From DATLCF01 sp035526505 (lineage in GTDB: Bacteria; Patescibacteriota; Saccharimonadia; Saccharimonadales; UBA4665): a stretch of 64,000 nucleotides of DNA. The notes under the pieces were generated by a model. It was not told where the DNA came from and did not search any database. It saw only the letters and a list, made by a program, of their open reading frames with translations. The stretch's first letter is position 1, and the number at the start of each line of letters is the position of its first letter. Below, one piece after another: positions 1 through 8,594 of the stretch. A program made the position numbers and the translations under genes. The stretch spans positions 493,013 through 557,012 of the forward strand of contig DATLCF010000002.1 of assembly GCA_035526505.1 (NCBI GenBank), read 5' to 3'.

Positions 1-29
1 CTTTTTGCATCCATATTGCTAACGCTACC

Positions 30-1640
30 TTATCTTGCCGGCTTTTGCAACAAGCTGGCGATAAAACCATTGAACATCGGGTGTGCCCGATTAGGGCGCG
101 ATTTGAATTCCGGATGGAATTGGCTGGCTACTAAAAACGGATGGTCAATGCCCTCGATCATCTCTACCAGATGGCCGTCGGGCGACAAGCCAACGGGCCG
201 GATACCCCATGCCTCGTACTGGTCGCGGTAGGCATTATTGCATTCGCCGCGGTGACGGTGACGTTCGACAGCATTAGTTGCACCGTACAGTTTGGCTGCC
301 AGGCTTCCCTTTTCGATTTTGCACTGGTAATTGCCCAAGCGCATGGTACCGCCGGTGTTTTCCTTGCCGACTTGGTCGGACATAGTATTGATAACGCGAT
401 CTTTGGCGTTGGGGTCAAGTTCAAATGTGGTGGCGTTGTGCAGGCCGGCGTTGCGGGCAGCGGCAATCACGGCCATTTGCAGCCCCAAGCATAGGCCTAG
501 GTACGGTTTTTTGTGCTTTAGGCAATACTGGGCCGCTTTGATTTTACCCTCCAGCCCGCGCGTACCAAACCCGCCCGGCACTACAATGCCGTCCACACTT
601 TCCATAATTTCGCTAATATCGTGCTGTTTTTCTAATGCTTCGGCATCGATCCATTCGATCACCGGAGCCACATTGTTGGCCCAAGCGGCAGCACGCAGGG
701 CTTCGAACACTGACAAATACGTGTCCTGGTTATCCATGTACTTGGCTACAACGCCAATTTTGACGTGCTTGTCGTGCGGCTTGGTGGCATGTTCGACTGT
801 TTTTCGCCACTCTGAAAAGCTGGGTTTTTTAGTTCTAAGGCTTAATTTGTCACAAATAACGTTGGCGATGCCGGTTTCTTCCAGCGTGAGGGGCACACCA
901 TAAATAGTTGGGGCATTGGGCAATAGTGCAATAGCTTCTTCTTCGACGCCACAGAACAGACTTAACTTGGCTTTAACACCGTTGCTGGCTGGTTGTTCGC
1001 TGCGGGCTACTAAAATATTGGGTGTTACACCTAAGCCACGCAATTCGCGTACAGCATTTTGGGCTGGCTTGGTTTTGGTCTCCTGGCTGGCACCCAGATA
1101 AGGCAAATAGACTACGTGTACATACAGACAGTTTTCTAAGCCTACTTTTAGACCAAATTCGCGTATGGCTTCGATAAAGCTCAGACTTTCCAGATCGCCC
1201 ACTGTGCCACCGATTTCTACAATATGCACATCAAAGCCCTGACCTGCTGCCTTGAGGTACTCCTGAATGGCTGCGGTTAGGTGGGGGATGATTTGCACGT
1301 CTTCGCCGGCATACTTACCTGCTCGTTCGTCTTCGATAACCTTTAACAGCACCCGGCCGCTCATAAGGCTGCTGGCGCTGGTGAGCTCTTCGTCCAAAAA
1401 CCGTTCGTAGTGGCCCAGGTCCAGGTCGGTTTCGGCACCGTCCCTAGTAACAAAACACTCGCCGTGTTCGCGAGGGTTGAGGGTACCGGCATCAACATTA
1501 AGGTACGGGTCACACTTTTGAATGTTTACGTGCAGCCCACGGGCTTTTAGAACGTTACCAATCGAAGCGGCAGTAATACCCTTTCCTAATCCAGAAAGCA
1601 CACCACCAGTTACAAATACATACTTCGTCGGCTTTGTCAC
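30..1640 (-). CDS. pyrG: CTP synthase
   Basis: Makes CTP from UTP, ATP and glutamine, the last step of pyrimidine nucleotide supply, in the cytosol. The 536-aa product has the N-terminal synthetase P-loop (GGVLSGLGKG near residue 12) and a C-terminal class I glutamine amidotransferase domain with the nucleophile elbow GLCLGLQ and the His-Glu pair in SQFHPEF. Length is normal for the family. The start is GTG at 1640, since no ATG precedes the conserved N-terminus; a GAAGGG lies about 15 nt upstream. It follows the S41 protease gene on the same strand after 87 bp. Family assignment is certain; the promoter is not clear. Confidence 0.98.
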   Translation of the reverse strand: MTKPTKYVFVTGGVLSGLGKGITAASIGNVLKARGLHVNIQKCDPYLNVDAGTLNPREHGECFVTRDGAETDLDLGHYERFLDEELTSASSLMSGRVLLKVIEDERAGKYAGEDVQIIPHLTAAIQEYLKAAGQGFDVHIVEIGGTVGDLESLSFIEAIREFGLKVGLENCLYVHVVYLPYLGASQETKTKPAQNAVRELRGLGVTPNILVARSEQPASNGVKAKLSLFCGVEEEAIALLPNAPTIYGVPLTLEETGIANVICDKLSLRTKKPSFSEWRKTVEHATKPHDKHVKIGVVAKYMDNQDTYLSVFEALRAAAWANNVAPVIEWIDAEALEKQHDISEIMESVDGIVVPGGFGTRGLEGKIKAAQYCLKHKKPYLGLCLGLQMAVIAAARNAGLHNATTFELDPNAKDRVINTMSDQVGKENTGGTMRLGNYQCKIEKGSLAAKLYGATNAVERHRHRGECNNAYRDQYEAWGIRPVGLSPDGHLVEMIEGIDHPFLVASQFHPEFKSRPNRAHPMFNGFIASLLQKPAR

Positions 1641-1727
1641 CTCGATACTACCCTTCCAATACTTTTATAGATATTACGCTATGAGGCCCCTGTTTGGCAA
1701 GAGCCAACGGTTGTGCGAAATGTCACA

Positions 1728-2954
1728 TTACTGCAACATTTGGATGGCTGCGTCTTTTTGGGGATCGCGTTTGTTTTTGTAATCGTCGTCGGTCATTTTG
1801 ACCGCTTTGTCCGGCGTGATGCCTTTTTTGTCGATATTTTGGCCATTGGGGCGATACCAGCGGGCAATGGTTACCTTTATTTCAGCGCTGCTGGCCAGCG
1901 GCAGTATTTGCTGCACACTGCCCTTGCCATAGCTTTTGGCGCCCACCAACTGGGCCACTTTGTTGTCGTGCAATGCCCCGGCCATAATTTCGCTGGCACT
2001 GGCGCTGCCCTCGTCTATGAGTACAACCGTGGGGATACCCTGCAGTATGTTGTTGCCGGTTGCCGTATAGGTGTTAACCACTTCGCCGCCACGCTTTTCT
2101 TGCAGAACGGTCTTGCCCTGGGGCAGCCACAGGCTGGAAACATCAACGGCAGCATTCAGCAAGCCGCCTGGGTCGCCGCGAAGGTCTAGGACAATACCTT
2201 TGACTTGTTTATCCTTGAAGTCTTGCGCAGCTTTGGTGGTCAGTTCTGTGGTGTCTTCACCAAATTGGCTAATTGCTAGATAGCCGATAGCACCATCTAG
2301 TACTTCCGACTTTACGCTGGGCACCTTAATGTCGGCACGCGTGATGGCAAAACTTAATTCCTGTGACTTATCACGCACAATTTTGAGCGTGACCTTGGTG
2401 TCTTTGGGACCGCGAATTTTGCTGACAGCCTCGTTAATGCTCATACCGCTGGTGCTGGTATTGTTTATGCTGACAATAACGTCCTGCGGACGTAAGCCTG
2501 CCTTGGCAGCCGGAAAACCGCTTATGGGTGACACAATAATGAGGTTGTCGTTGGCGTCCTTGCCCAGTTCGGCACCAATACCGGTAAATGACCCGCTTAG
2601 CTGGCTATCAAAATCTTTAGCGTCTTTGGTGTTGAAATATTCAGTGTACGGGTCGCCCGTGGCTTCAGCCAAGCCTTTTTTAATGCCATCCAATAGTTGT
2701 GTTTCCGTCAGTTTGCCGTCGTAATTTTTGCGAATGGCATTATAGGTTTGGTCTACGCTGGAATAATTCAGCTTGCCCGGCAATCCGGTCTGATCACTTT
2801 TTGTACCCTGAAAGCCAATGGTGCCATTGCCAATACCCACGCCGAACTCAAAAATGAGTAGTATGCCCAGGCCAATACCAATGGGTTTAATAAAATTACC
2901 CGCCTTTTGCTTCAAAGATTTTGCATGCTGTTCAGTAGATGATTGCTGTGGCAC
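1728..2954 (-). CDS. S41 C-terminal processing peptidase (CtpA type)
   Basis: A membrane-anchored serine protease of the tail-specific (Ctp) family that trims or degrades exported proteins. It has one N-terminal transmembrane segment (GIGLGILLIFEFG), a PDZ domain (SGSFTGIGAEL through KIVRD), and the S41 catalytic core with nucleophile Ser in EGSASASEI and general-base Lys in KSYGKGSVQ. I prefer the GTG start at 2954, which has GAGGGG 8 nt upstream and lies downstream of a TATAAT at 2982-2987; a longer reading to 3017 would start before that promoter. It sits behind the FtsEX and CHAP hydrolase genes, which suggests a role in wall-enzyme turnover (inference). Confidence 0.93.
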   Translation of the reverse strand: MPQQSSTEQHAKSLKQKAGNFIKPIGIGLGILLIFEFGVGIGNGTIGFQGTKSDQTGLPGKLNYSSVDQTYNAIRKNYDGKLTETQLLDGIKKGLAEATGDPYTEYFNTKDAKDFDSQLSGSFTGIGAELGKDANDNLIIVSPISGFPAAKAGLRPQDVIVSINNTSTSGMSINEAVSKIRGPKDTKVTLKIVRDKSQELSFAITRADIKVPSVKSEVLDGAIGYLAISQFGEDTTELTTKAAQDFKDKQVKGIVLDLRGDPGGLLNAAVDVSSLWLPQGKTVLQEKRGGEVVNTYTATGNNILQGIPTVVLIDEGSASASEIMAGALHDNKVAQLVGAKSYGKGSVQQILPLASSAEIKVTIARWYRPNGQNIDKKGITPDKAVKMTDDDYKNKRDPQKDAAIQMLQ

Positions 2955-2981
2955 CCTTGTTCCCCTCACGTTTATGTTCTG

Positions 2982-2987
2982 ATTATA
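2982..2987 (-). promoter_or_regulatory. -10 element of the S41 protease gene
   Basis: A perfect TATAAT on the minus strand gives a predicted transcript start near 2975, about 21 nt before the preferred GTG start, leaving room for the GAGGGG ribosome-binding site. The -35 region is weak. It supports starting the protease gene internally, not at the far end of the open frame. Confidence 0.55.
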
Positions 2988-3053
2988 CAGAAGTACATCC
3001 CGCCGCCATAGTGACAAAAAGCGAATTATAAAATTCTTCAGCAGCTTAGGGAT

Positions 3054-4235
3054 CTAGGGGAAGTGAATGAACACCAGACTGGAGGCATTTACATTGTAGG
3101 CGAGCGAAAACGTGCCGTTCAGGCTAGCATTGTACTGACTAATATTGATGGTACCGTCGCCATTAACGCTTTCCACATACATAGCGTGCCCGTACGGCTG
3201 GCTGTTTTTGATGGCTACGTCGCCCGCTTTTGGATGAGTATCCACCGGTATGCCTGCAGCCCGGGCGTTATCGTCCCACTGGTTGGCATTACCAATACCG
3301 CCCCAATACGGCATGTGCCTGCCGCTTTCGTATACCTTCCAGGCTGTGTAGCTTACACATTCACGGTTGTACATGCCCCAGGCATCGACCAGGGTATCCT
3401 GGCCCGAATTACACCATGGTGTAGGATAGGTATCGCCGTGACTAGTGTCGCAGGCGCCACCTACTACCACCCTGGCACCACCAAATAGCCGAGCGTTTTC
3501 GGCCGCCTGCTGGGCGCGCAAACCGGCTATCTTGGATTGATTGTCTTTAATTTGTTGAGTGTAGGCTGCTTGCTGCCCTTGGTTGTAGGCTAATAGTTGG
3601 GCCTGTTGAGCACGGTCTGAATCCAGTTGGGCCTGTTGAGCCTTTTGTTCGTCCAGCAGCTGGTCCACTTGGTCTTTTTGGCCTTTCAGCTGATTTTGCA
3701 GTTCGCTAATTTTTTTAAGCGTGGTTTGGATTTTGCTTTGGACCGCGCTGCGGTATTCTTCTTTATCTACAAAGTCGCTAAGATTTTTGCTACTGGCCAG
3801 CATTTCGATGGTAGTGGGCGAACCGTCCACATACATAGCCTTAATGTCTTCACCCAGTACGTGGCGCTGCTTGTCCAGCTCGGTCTGGGCACTTTGAATT
3901 TGCGACATTAGTTCGGCCTGCTTGTTCTGGTTGGTTGTAATTGCTTGCTGGACAGCACCTATCTGGGCCTGTAACTTACTGATAGCATCCTGGTAGCTAT
4001 TGGCCACGGACTGCAGCCCTTGCACTGTCGACTGGGTGGAGGCATTTTGCTCTCGCAATGCCTTGATCTGTTCGTCAAACTGGTCGGCGCGAGCCGTGGG
4101 CACAACCGTGGTACCCACCACTAATAGTGTAGCCACGCTTAAAAGCGGTATGCCTGCGAGCATCCGCATTACCCCTGTTTTTTGACTCTTTTTTATACGT
4201 TTCATGTTAGTTTTCGGTAAACGTATTCTTAGCAT
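3054..4235 (-). CDS. PcsB-like secreted peptidoglycan hydrolase (coiled coil + CHAP)
   Basis: An exported murein hydrolase of the PcsB/CwlO-like type. After a basic N-terminus and signal sequence (LLSVATLLVVGTT, cleavage probably after ARA), residues of about 40-250 form a long Gln/Lys-rich coiled coil. The C-terminal CHAP domain has the catalytic Cys in RECVSYTAW and His in YGHAMYV. In Firmicutes and Actinobacteria such enzymes are switched on by FtsEX, and here ftsE and ftsX lie directly upstream on the same strand, so the partner assignment is strong by context. The start at 4235 has GGGGGAG 4 nt upstream of the ATG; the open frame extends 8 codons further without a better site. Confidence 0.93.
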   Translation of the reverse strand: MLRIRLPKTNMKRIKKSQKTGVMRMLAGIPLLSVATLLVVGTTVVPTARADQFDEQIKALREQNASTQSTVQGLQSVANSYQDAISKLQAQIGAVQQAITTNQNKQAELMSQIQSAQTELDKQRHVLGEDIKAMYVDGSPTTIEMLASSKNLSDFVDKEEYRSAVQSKIQTTLKKISELQNQLKGQKDQVDQLLDEQKAQQAQLDSDRAQQAQLLAYNQGQQAAYTQQIKDNQSKIAGLRAQQAAENARLFGGARVVVGGACDTSHGDTYPTPWCNSGQDTLVDAWGMYNRECVSYTAWKVYESGRHMPYWGGIGNANQWDDNARAAGIPVDTHPKAGDVAIKNSQPYGHAMYVESVNGDGTINISQYNASLNGTFSLAYNVNASSLVFIHFP

Positions 4236-4308
4236 ATCACTCCCCCGTGTTGCTTGCAAATTACCCTCGACTGGTTTTGAATTTGTTTGTTTGGAGCTTG
4301 CGAAAAAA

Positions 4309-5253
4309 CTATTTCGAGGATTTAAACTTTAGATACCGCCTGGTAGCAATGACAGAAGAGACGGCTCCGATAAGTATACCAACACCCAGCTGCATGGTCA
4401 AAAGCTGCCAAAAATGTGCATGGAAATATTTGGCCGAATAGTTAATGTCTAGCAACCCCAAGCTGCTGGCCTGTAGCGCCGAACTGGCGGCCACAAACAG
4501 CGAATTAATAATAGCCACCGATATAATGGCCGACAAAATACCATAAATAATACTCTCAACTACAAACGGCCCGCGGATATACCAGGTGCTGGCGCCCAAC
4601 AGGCGCATAATGGTTAGCTCGTCGCGCCGGTTAAAGATGGCCATTTGGATAGTGTTAAAAATAATTAGTACTGATATGAATGCGAATACAGCCACCGCCC
4701 CTATGCCGGCTTCGCGCAATACATTGGTAGCATGGGTAATTTTGTCAATCGCCTGCTTGCGATCGCCGGAGTATGACGGCGAATCGGACTGTAGCTTTTG
4801 TATGTCGGGCTTACTAAGAAAGTCTTTGATGTCTTGTATTCTGTTAAGATCGCGCGGCTTTACCTGCACCGTGGCTGGCAAGGGGTTGTCGGTTTCGGAC
4901 ACAGCCGCCAGTAGTTCGGGATTGTTAGCATTCTGTCGTTTGTAATTTTGCAGGGCATCTGTTTTGGATAGATACGTTATACGTTCTACATTGGGTAATG
5001 CCTTTAGCTGGTCAAGTAGCTGCGTCTGCTGTTGGGGGGTAATATCATCGCTTAAGTATACTGATATATCAATTTTGTCAGTAATTTGGTTAATGGTGTT
5101 ATTGAACGTAGCGCTGGTGACAATCGAAAACAATACAATGGTGAGTGTAACCACCATAACCGCCATAGCCGCAATAGCCAGCCAGGCATTGCGGACAAAA
5201 TTGACCATGCCCGTCGTAATAATGCGGGTAAGAGTGATCATCCTGCGGTTCAT
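4309..5253 (-). CDS. ftsX: cell division ABC transporter permease FtsX
   Basis: Integral membrane partner of FtsE. The 314-aa protein has one N-terminal transmembrane helix, a large extracellular loop (about residues 55-170) that in the family contacts the wall hydrolase, and three C-terminal helices, with the FtsX permease signature IMRLLGAS. It overlaps ftsE by 4 nt (ATGA), so the two are translationally coupled. The extracellular coiled-coil hydrolase encoded next is its likely effector. The assignment is firm from sequence and context. Confidence 0.96.
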   Translation of the reverse strand: MNRRMITLTRIITTGMVNFVRNAWLAIAAMAVMVVTLTIVLFSIVTSATFNNTINQITDKIDISVYLSDDITPQQQTQLLDQLKALPNVERITYLSKTDALQNYKRQNANNPELLAAVSETDNPLPATVQVKPRDLNRIQDIKDFLSKPDIQKLQSDSPSYSGDRKQAIDKITHATNVLREAGIGAVAVFAFISVLIIFNTIQMAIFNRRDELTIMRLLGASTWYIRGPFVVESIIYGILSAIISVAIINSLFVAASSALQASSLGLLDINYSAKYFHAHFWQLLTMQLGVGILIGAVSSVIATRRYLKFKSSK

Positions 5254-5933
5254 ATGTTATATTCTGCCCGTGCCCGGTCGCCAATAATCTGGCCGTGCTG
5301 GATAGTAACCACGCGGCGCCTGAGTTTGTTTACAATTTCCTGGTTGTGGGTTGTCAGTAATACGGTAGTGCCATAACGATTAATCTTTTCCAGCACATTT
5401 ATGACATCCCAGGCATGCTTGGGGTCCAGATTGCCCGTTGGCTCGTCGGCAATTAATATCTTGGGTTGGCGCACAATGGCACGGGCAATGGCCACGCGCT
5501 GGCGCTCGCCACCGGAGAGTTCCATAGGCATGCGCTTTTCTTTGCCCTTTAGGTTTACAATATCCAACACTTTGGGTACAGTGTGACGGATTTCGTGATT
5601 GCGCATACCCACTACCTCTAACGCAAAAGCAATATTTTCGAACACTGTGCGGTTAGGCAATAGTTTGAAATCCTGAAACACAACGCCAATTTTACGGCGC
5701 AGCAGCGGAATATCACGGTCGTGCAGCTTATCGTAATCTATGCCGCCCACAATAATTTTGCCGGTTGTAGGGCGCTCTTCGCGCGTCAGCAGTTTAAGCA
5801 GCGTGGACTTGCCGGCACCGCTCTGCCCTACCACAATCACAAATTCCTTTGGCTCGACATGCAAGCTCACCCGGTCCAAAGCCGGCGTAGCCGTCTTGCC
5901 ATACGTTTTCGTTACCCTGTCCAACAAAATCAT
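5250..5933 (-). CDS. ftsE: cell division ATP-binding protein FtsE
   Basis: ABC ATPase that energises FtsX to control septal wall hydrolysis. The 227-aa product has Walker A GQSGAGKST (about 36-44), Q-loop VVFQDFKLLP, signature LSGGERQRVAIARA and Walker B ILIADEPTGNLD, all typical of FtsE. The ATG at 5933 follows a perfect TATAAT (5941-5946) so closely that the mRNA is predicted to begin one base before the start codon; no Shine-Dalgarno is possible. It heads the ftsE-ftsX-CHAP hydrolase run. Confidence 0.97.
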   Translation of the reverse strand: MILLDRVTKTYGKTATPALDRVSLHVEPKEFVIVVGQSGAGKSTLLKLLTREERPTTGKIIVGGIDYDKLHDRDIPLLRRKIGVVFQDFKLLPNRTVFENIAFALEVVGMRNHEIRHTVPKVLDIVNLKGKEKRMPMELSGGERQRVAIARAIVRQPKILIADEPTGNLDPKHAWDVINVLEKINRYGTTVLLTTHNQEIVNKLRRRVVTIQHGQIIGDRARAEYNI

Positions 5934-5940
5934 TAGCTCT

Positions 5941-5946
5941 ATTATA
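5941..5946 (-). promoter_or_regulatory. -10 element of ftsE (leaderless)
   Basis: TATAAT on the minus strand. The base 7 nt downstream, at 5934, is the expected transcript start, directly before the ATG at 5933. The -35 position 17 bp upstream is only a T-run. Part of a recurrent short-leader promoter arrangement in this window. Confidence 0.65.
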
Positions 5947-5983
5947 GCAAACGCAGTGAGCTCAAAAAAACCGGACGCCTTCC

Positions 5984-7408
5984 CTACGCCGCCTGTTCTT
6001 GCGAATTAAATTCCAAATCAGGATTGTCCAGCAGTTCCACAGCTATGAGCCTGGTAATTCCTCCAAACCTTCGTCTGGCTTGCACTATGTCGCCTCCGGG
6101 TGTACCGCCGGGCATCATGGCATTACCCCCGATAAGATGCACTAGTTCCGCGCTCACTTTATCTGTGTATTCCTTCGAAAGTTTTCTGCCTGGCGCAAAC
6201 CACTCTTGCAACTGGGCAAACAGAATACCCGCATCGCTGGCCTTTGGCTGTTGGGCAAGCTCCCATACATATTCGCGGATTTGGGGCACAGTAAGCGAGG
6301 CCGCAGGATCAAGCAAGGTCCGGGCGCCCCTGTATTCATTCCTAAGTGCAGCGATTTCTACCGACGCAGCTTCCCCTAGAGCTCCAGCAGCTATGCCACG
6401 CGCCAAATCGCCGGCACGGAGGTCGGCAACTTTTTTAACTGCCAGGTGGTATGTCTCCGAGTTGCCATTAAGCGATGCAAAGATAGCACGGATGTTATTA
6501 AGGTCTTCAACAATCTCGCTCAGCAGTGACTCGCCTCCTGTTTCTGCTCGCACGTTCTCTTTGTCCTTCTGTCCTCCACCCCGCATTATTTCTTTGCGGT
6601 ACTCTTGTGCTGCGCTCGATCCATCATCTGTAGGGCGTGTGGTTCGCTGGGCTAAATCGGTAAGCCCTACTTGTCGTGTCGTTTGCCTGCCATGCCCACG
6701 CATTGTAACTTCGGCCAGCTCGCCACTTATGCTAGCAGCGATATTGTGGATCGGATAGGCATCTTGGTGACGCCGAGCAAGCGCTGCAAGAGCCGTTTCT
6801 TCATCAGCTGATTTGGCTAGAGTACTTCTAGAACCCCTAATACGCGCAGCAACATGGGTCACCGGATCTGAATCCCCATGCCGCATCGTACGATGCCCGC
6901 TTACACGCGCGCTAAAAACCTCCGTAACAACCTGAGGAAGATGTACAGGGGGCACTTGGTGCAGCAAGCCAATAAGCGCCCTACGTGTATCTGCATCTTC
7001 TGCATCACGGGCTTCTGCTCCCTCTGCAGGCTTACACGACCCAACTATGCGCTCTACAACGGGGTGCACAACTTCGTTATCCATACCTAATCTGGTAAAT
7101 ATTACTGTCGTATTTGTGCGTAAACTTTCTAATTCGGCCGCCTTTGCTGCTGCTTCGACTGCCGTTTTATTTGCTGCGAGGTTAACTGCAAGTTCCCCTA
7201 GTTGATGGTATGCATCGGGATGTTGTCTCAGCGCCTCAGTCAACAGTGCAGCGGAGCCTGCCGAACGAAAGCTCTCTCTAATAGCAGCTGCAATTTCCGG
7301 ATCACCCTGAATCAATGGGCCCCCATCTGCGGGTTGGCCAATGTTTTCTCCAGTCAAGGGCGGTGTACCTAAATGTTCCGCCATATGGGCGGGGGATGCT
7401 GTGTCCAT
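5984..7408 (-). CDS. hypothetical protein, 474 aa, helical, no recognised domain
   Basis: I do not recognise this gene. The product is Ala/Glu/Arg-rich, predicted largely helical, with no signal peptide, membrane segment or catalytic signature I can see. It has a disordered-looking start and a polar middle stretch (about 255-300) rich in Thr, Arg and Gly. The open frame extends 23 codons further, but a promoter (TTGACT, 17 bp, TACAGT at 7422-7450) puts the transcript start near 7415, so the ATG at 7408 is preferred. It stands alone between prfB and ftsE with its own promoter. Probably a lineage-specific cytosolic protein. Confidence 0.75.
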   Translation of the reverse strand: MDTASPAHMAEHLGTPPLTGENIGQPADGGPLIQGDPEIAAAIRESFRSAGSAALLTEALRQHPDAYHQLGELAVNLAANKTAVEAAAKAAELESLRTNTTVIFTRLGMDNEVVHPVVERIVGSCKPAEGAEARDAEDADTRRALIGLLHQVPPVHLPQVVTEVFSARVSGHRTMRHGDSDPVTHVAARIRGSRSTLAKSADEETALAALARRHQDAYPIHNIAASISGELAEVTMRGHGRQTTRQVGLTDLAQRTTRPTDDGSSAAQEYRKEIMRGGGQKDKENVRAETGGESLLSEIVEDLNNIRAIFASLNGNSETYHLAVKKVADLRAGDLARGIAAGALGEAASVEIAALRNEYRGARTLLDPAASLTVPQIREYVWELAQQPKASDAGILFAQLQEWFAPGRKLSKEYTDKVSAELVHLIGGNAMMPGGTPGGDIVQARRRFGGITRLIAVELLDNPDLEFNSQEQAA

Positions 7409-7421
7409 AGTATAGTACGAT

Positions 7422-7450
7422 ACTGTATGATTTCGGAACAGTGTAGTCAA
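7422..7450 (-). promoter_or_regulatory. promoter of the 474-aa orphan gene
   Basis: Minus-strand TTGACT (7445-7450), a 17-bp spacer and TACAGT (7422-7427). Predicted transcript start near 7415, 7 nt before the ATG at 7408, with no Shine-Dalgarno in between. Confidence 0.7.
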
Positions 7451-7500
7451 GGTACTTTTGTGCAGCTTTTGCAGCAAATATTCATTTTTTTAAGATTTTT

Positions 7501-8592
7501 TTAAGCGCTGATGGTGTGGTCCAGGTATGCGGCGATGAGCGGATCCAGGTTGCCATCTAGTACGGCATCGGGGTCAGTGGTTTCAAAGCGAGTACGCAGG
7601 TCTTTGACCTGTTTATATGGGTGCAAGACGTAGCTGCGAATTTGATTACCCCACTCTGCCGATTGGTTGGGGCCTTTAAGCTCGCTGATTTTGTCTTTGT
7701 GCTGCTGCAGTTGCAGGGCGATAAGTTTGGAGCGCAAAATGGTCAGCGCGGTTTCTTTATTCTGCAGCTGGCTGCGTTCGTTTTGGATGGCTACGGTGAT
7801 GCCGGTGGGAACATGCGTTACACGTACGGCCGAATCAGTGGTGTTCACGCTCTGACCACCATGGCCGCCGCTGCGGTAGACATCGATACGCAGGTCTTTA
7901 TCATCTATCTCCAAGTCTTCGGGGCTGTCCACTTTAGGCAGCACATCTACCTTGGCAAAACTGGTTTGGCGTAAATGGTCGGCGTTGAACGGGCTTAAGC
8001 GCACCAAACGGTGCACACCATGCTCGCCAGCTAATTTGCCATACACAAAATCACCGCTTATTTCCAATGTGGCGCTTTTGATGCCAGCTTCGTCACCTGC
8101 AGATTCGTCTATGGTTTTAACATCGTACCCATGCTTTTCAGCCCAGCGCACGTACATGCGCAATAGCATATGAGCCCAATCTTGGGCATCGGTGCCGCCA
8201 GCGCCGGCATAGATGCTCAGAATTGCGTTGTGATCGTCGTATTTGCCGGTAAATTTCAGTTCTTCTTTTAGTTCGGTAAAGCGTTCACGTACTTCGTCCA
8301 ACTGGGCGCTTAGGTCGGCAGCCATGGCTTCATCGTCGGGATCCAGCTGCGCTAGGTCGGCCAGGTCGTCCACGCTTATTTTAAGCGCCTCCCATGGACG
8401 CAGGCGCCGTTCTAACTGGGCGTGTTGTTTGCTGATTTCCTGCGCCTTTTGGGCGTGCTGCCAAAAATCAGGCTGCTTCATTTGTTCGTCAAGCGCAATA
8501 CGCCGCTGGTTGAGATCGGCATAGCGCAGACGCTCTAGGGCCTCGGCAATCTGCTGCCGCAGATCAAGTGCCGCCTGTTCCACCTCTTGCAT
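7501..8592 (-). CDS. prfB: peptide chain release factor 2
   Basis: Terminates translation at UGA and UAA. It has the codon-recognition SPF motif (LSPFNADHLRQTSF) and the peptidyl-hydrolysis loop GGHGGQSVN with the GGQ that PrmC methylates. The frame is continuous from the ATG at 8592, so the programmed +1 frameshift that autoregulates prfB in many bacteria is absent or was lost. AAGGG lies just upstream, and the start sits 2 nt after the stop of the M16 peptidase gene, so the two are probably co-transcribed. Presence of RF2 argues that UGA is a stop codon here. Confidence 0.98.
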   Translation of the reverse strand: MQEVEQAALDLRQQIAEALERLRYADLNQRRIALDEQMKQPDFWQHAQKAQEISKQHAQLERRLRPWEALKISVDDLADLAQLDPDDEAMAADLSAQLDEVRERFTELKEELKFTGKYDDHNAILSIYAGAGGTDAQDWAHMLLRMYVRWAEKHGYDVKTIDESAGDEAGIKSATLEISGDFVYGKLAGEHGVHRLVRLSPFNADHLRQTSFAKVDVLPKVDSPEDLEIDDKDLRIDVYRSGGHGGQSVNTTDSAVRVTHVPTGITVAIQNERSQLQNKETALTILRSKLIALQLQQHKDKISELKGPNQSAEWGNQIRSYVLHPYKQVKDLRTRFETTDPDAVLDGNLDPLIAAYLDHTISA

Positions 8593-8594
8593 TA

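Noticed and set aside
1..14. Possible start of a further minus-strand gene (ATG at 14, after the pyrG stop)
   Set aside because: Only five codons are in the window, so nothing can be said about it.
141..903. Plus-strand open frames across pyrG, and similar long antisense frames over prfB, secA, ileS, nrdJ and ftsZ
   Set aside because: They are shadows of conserved genes on the other strand, without homology or start signals.
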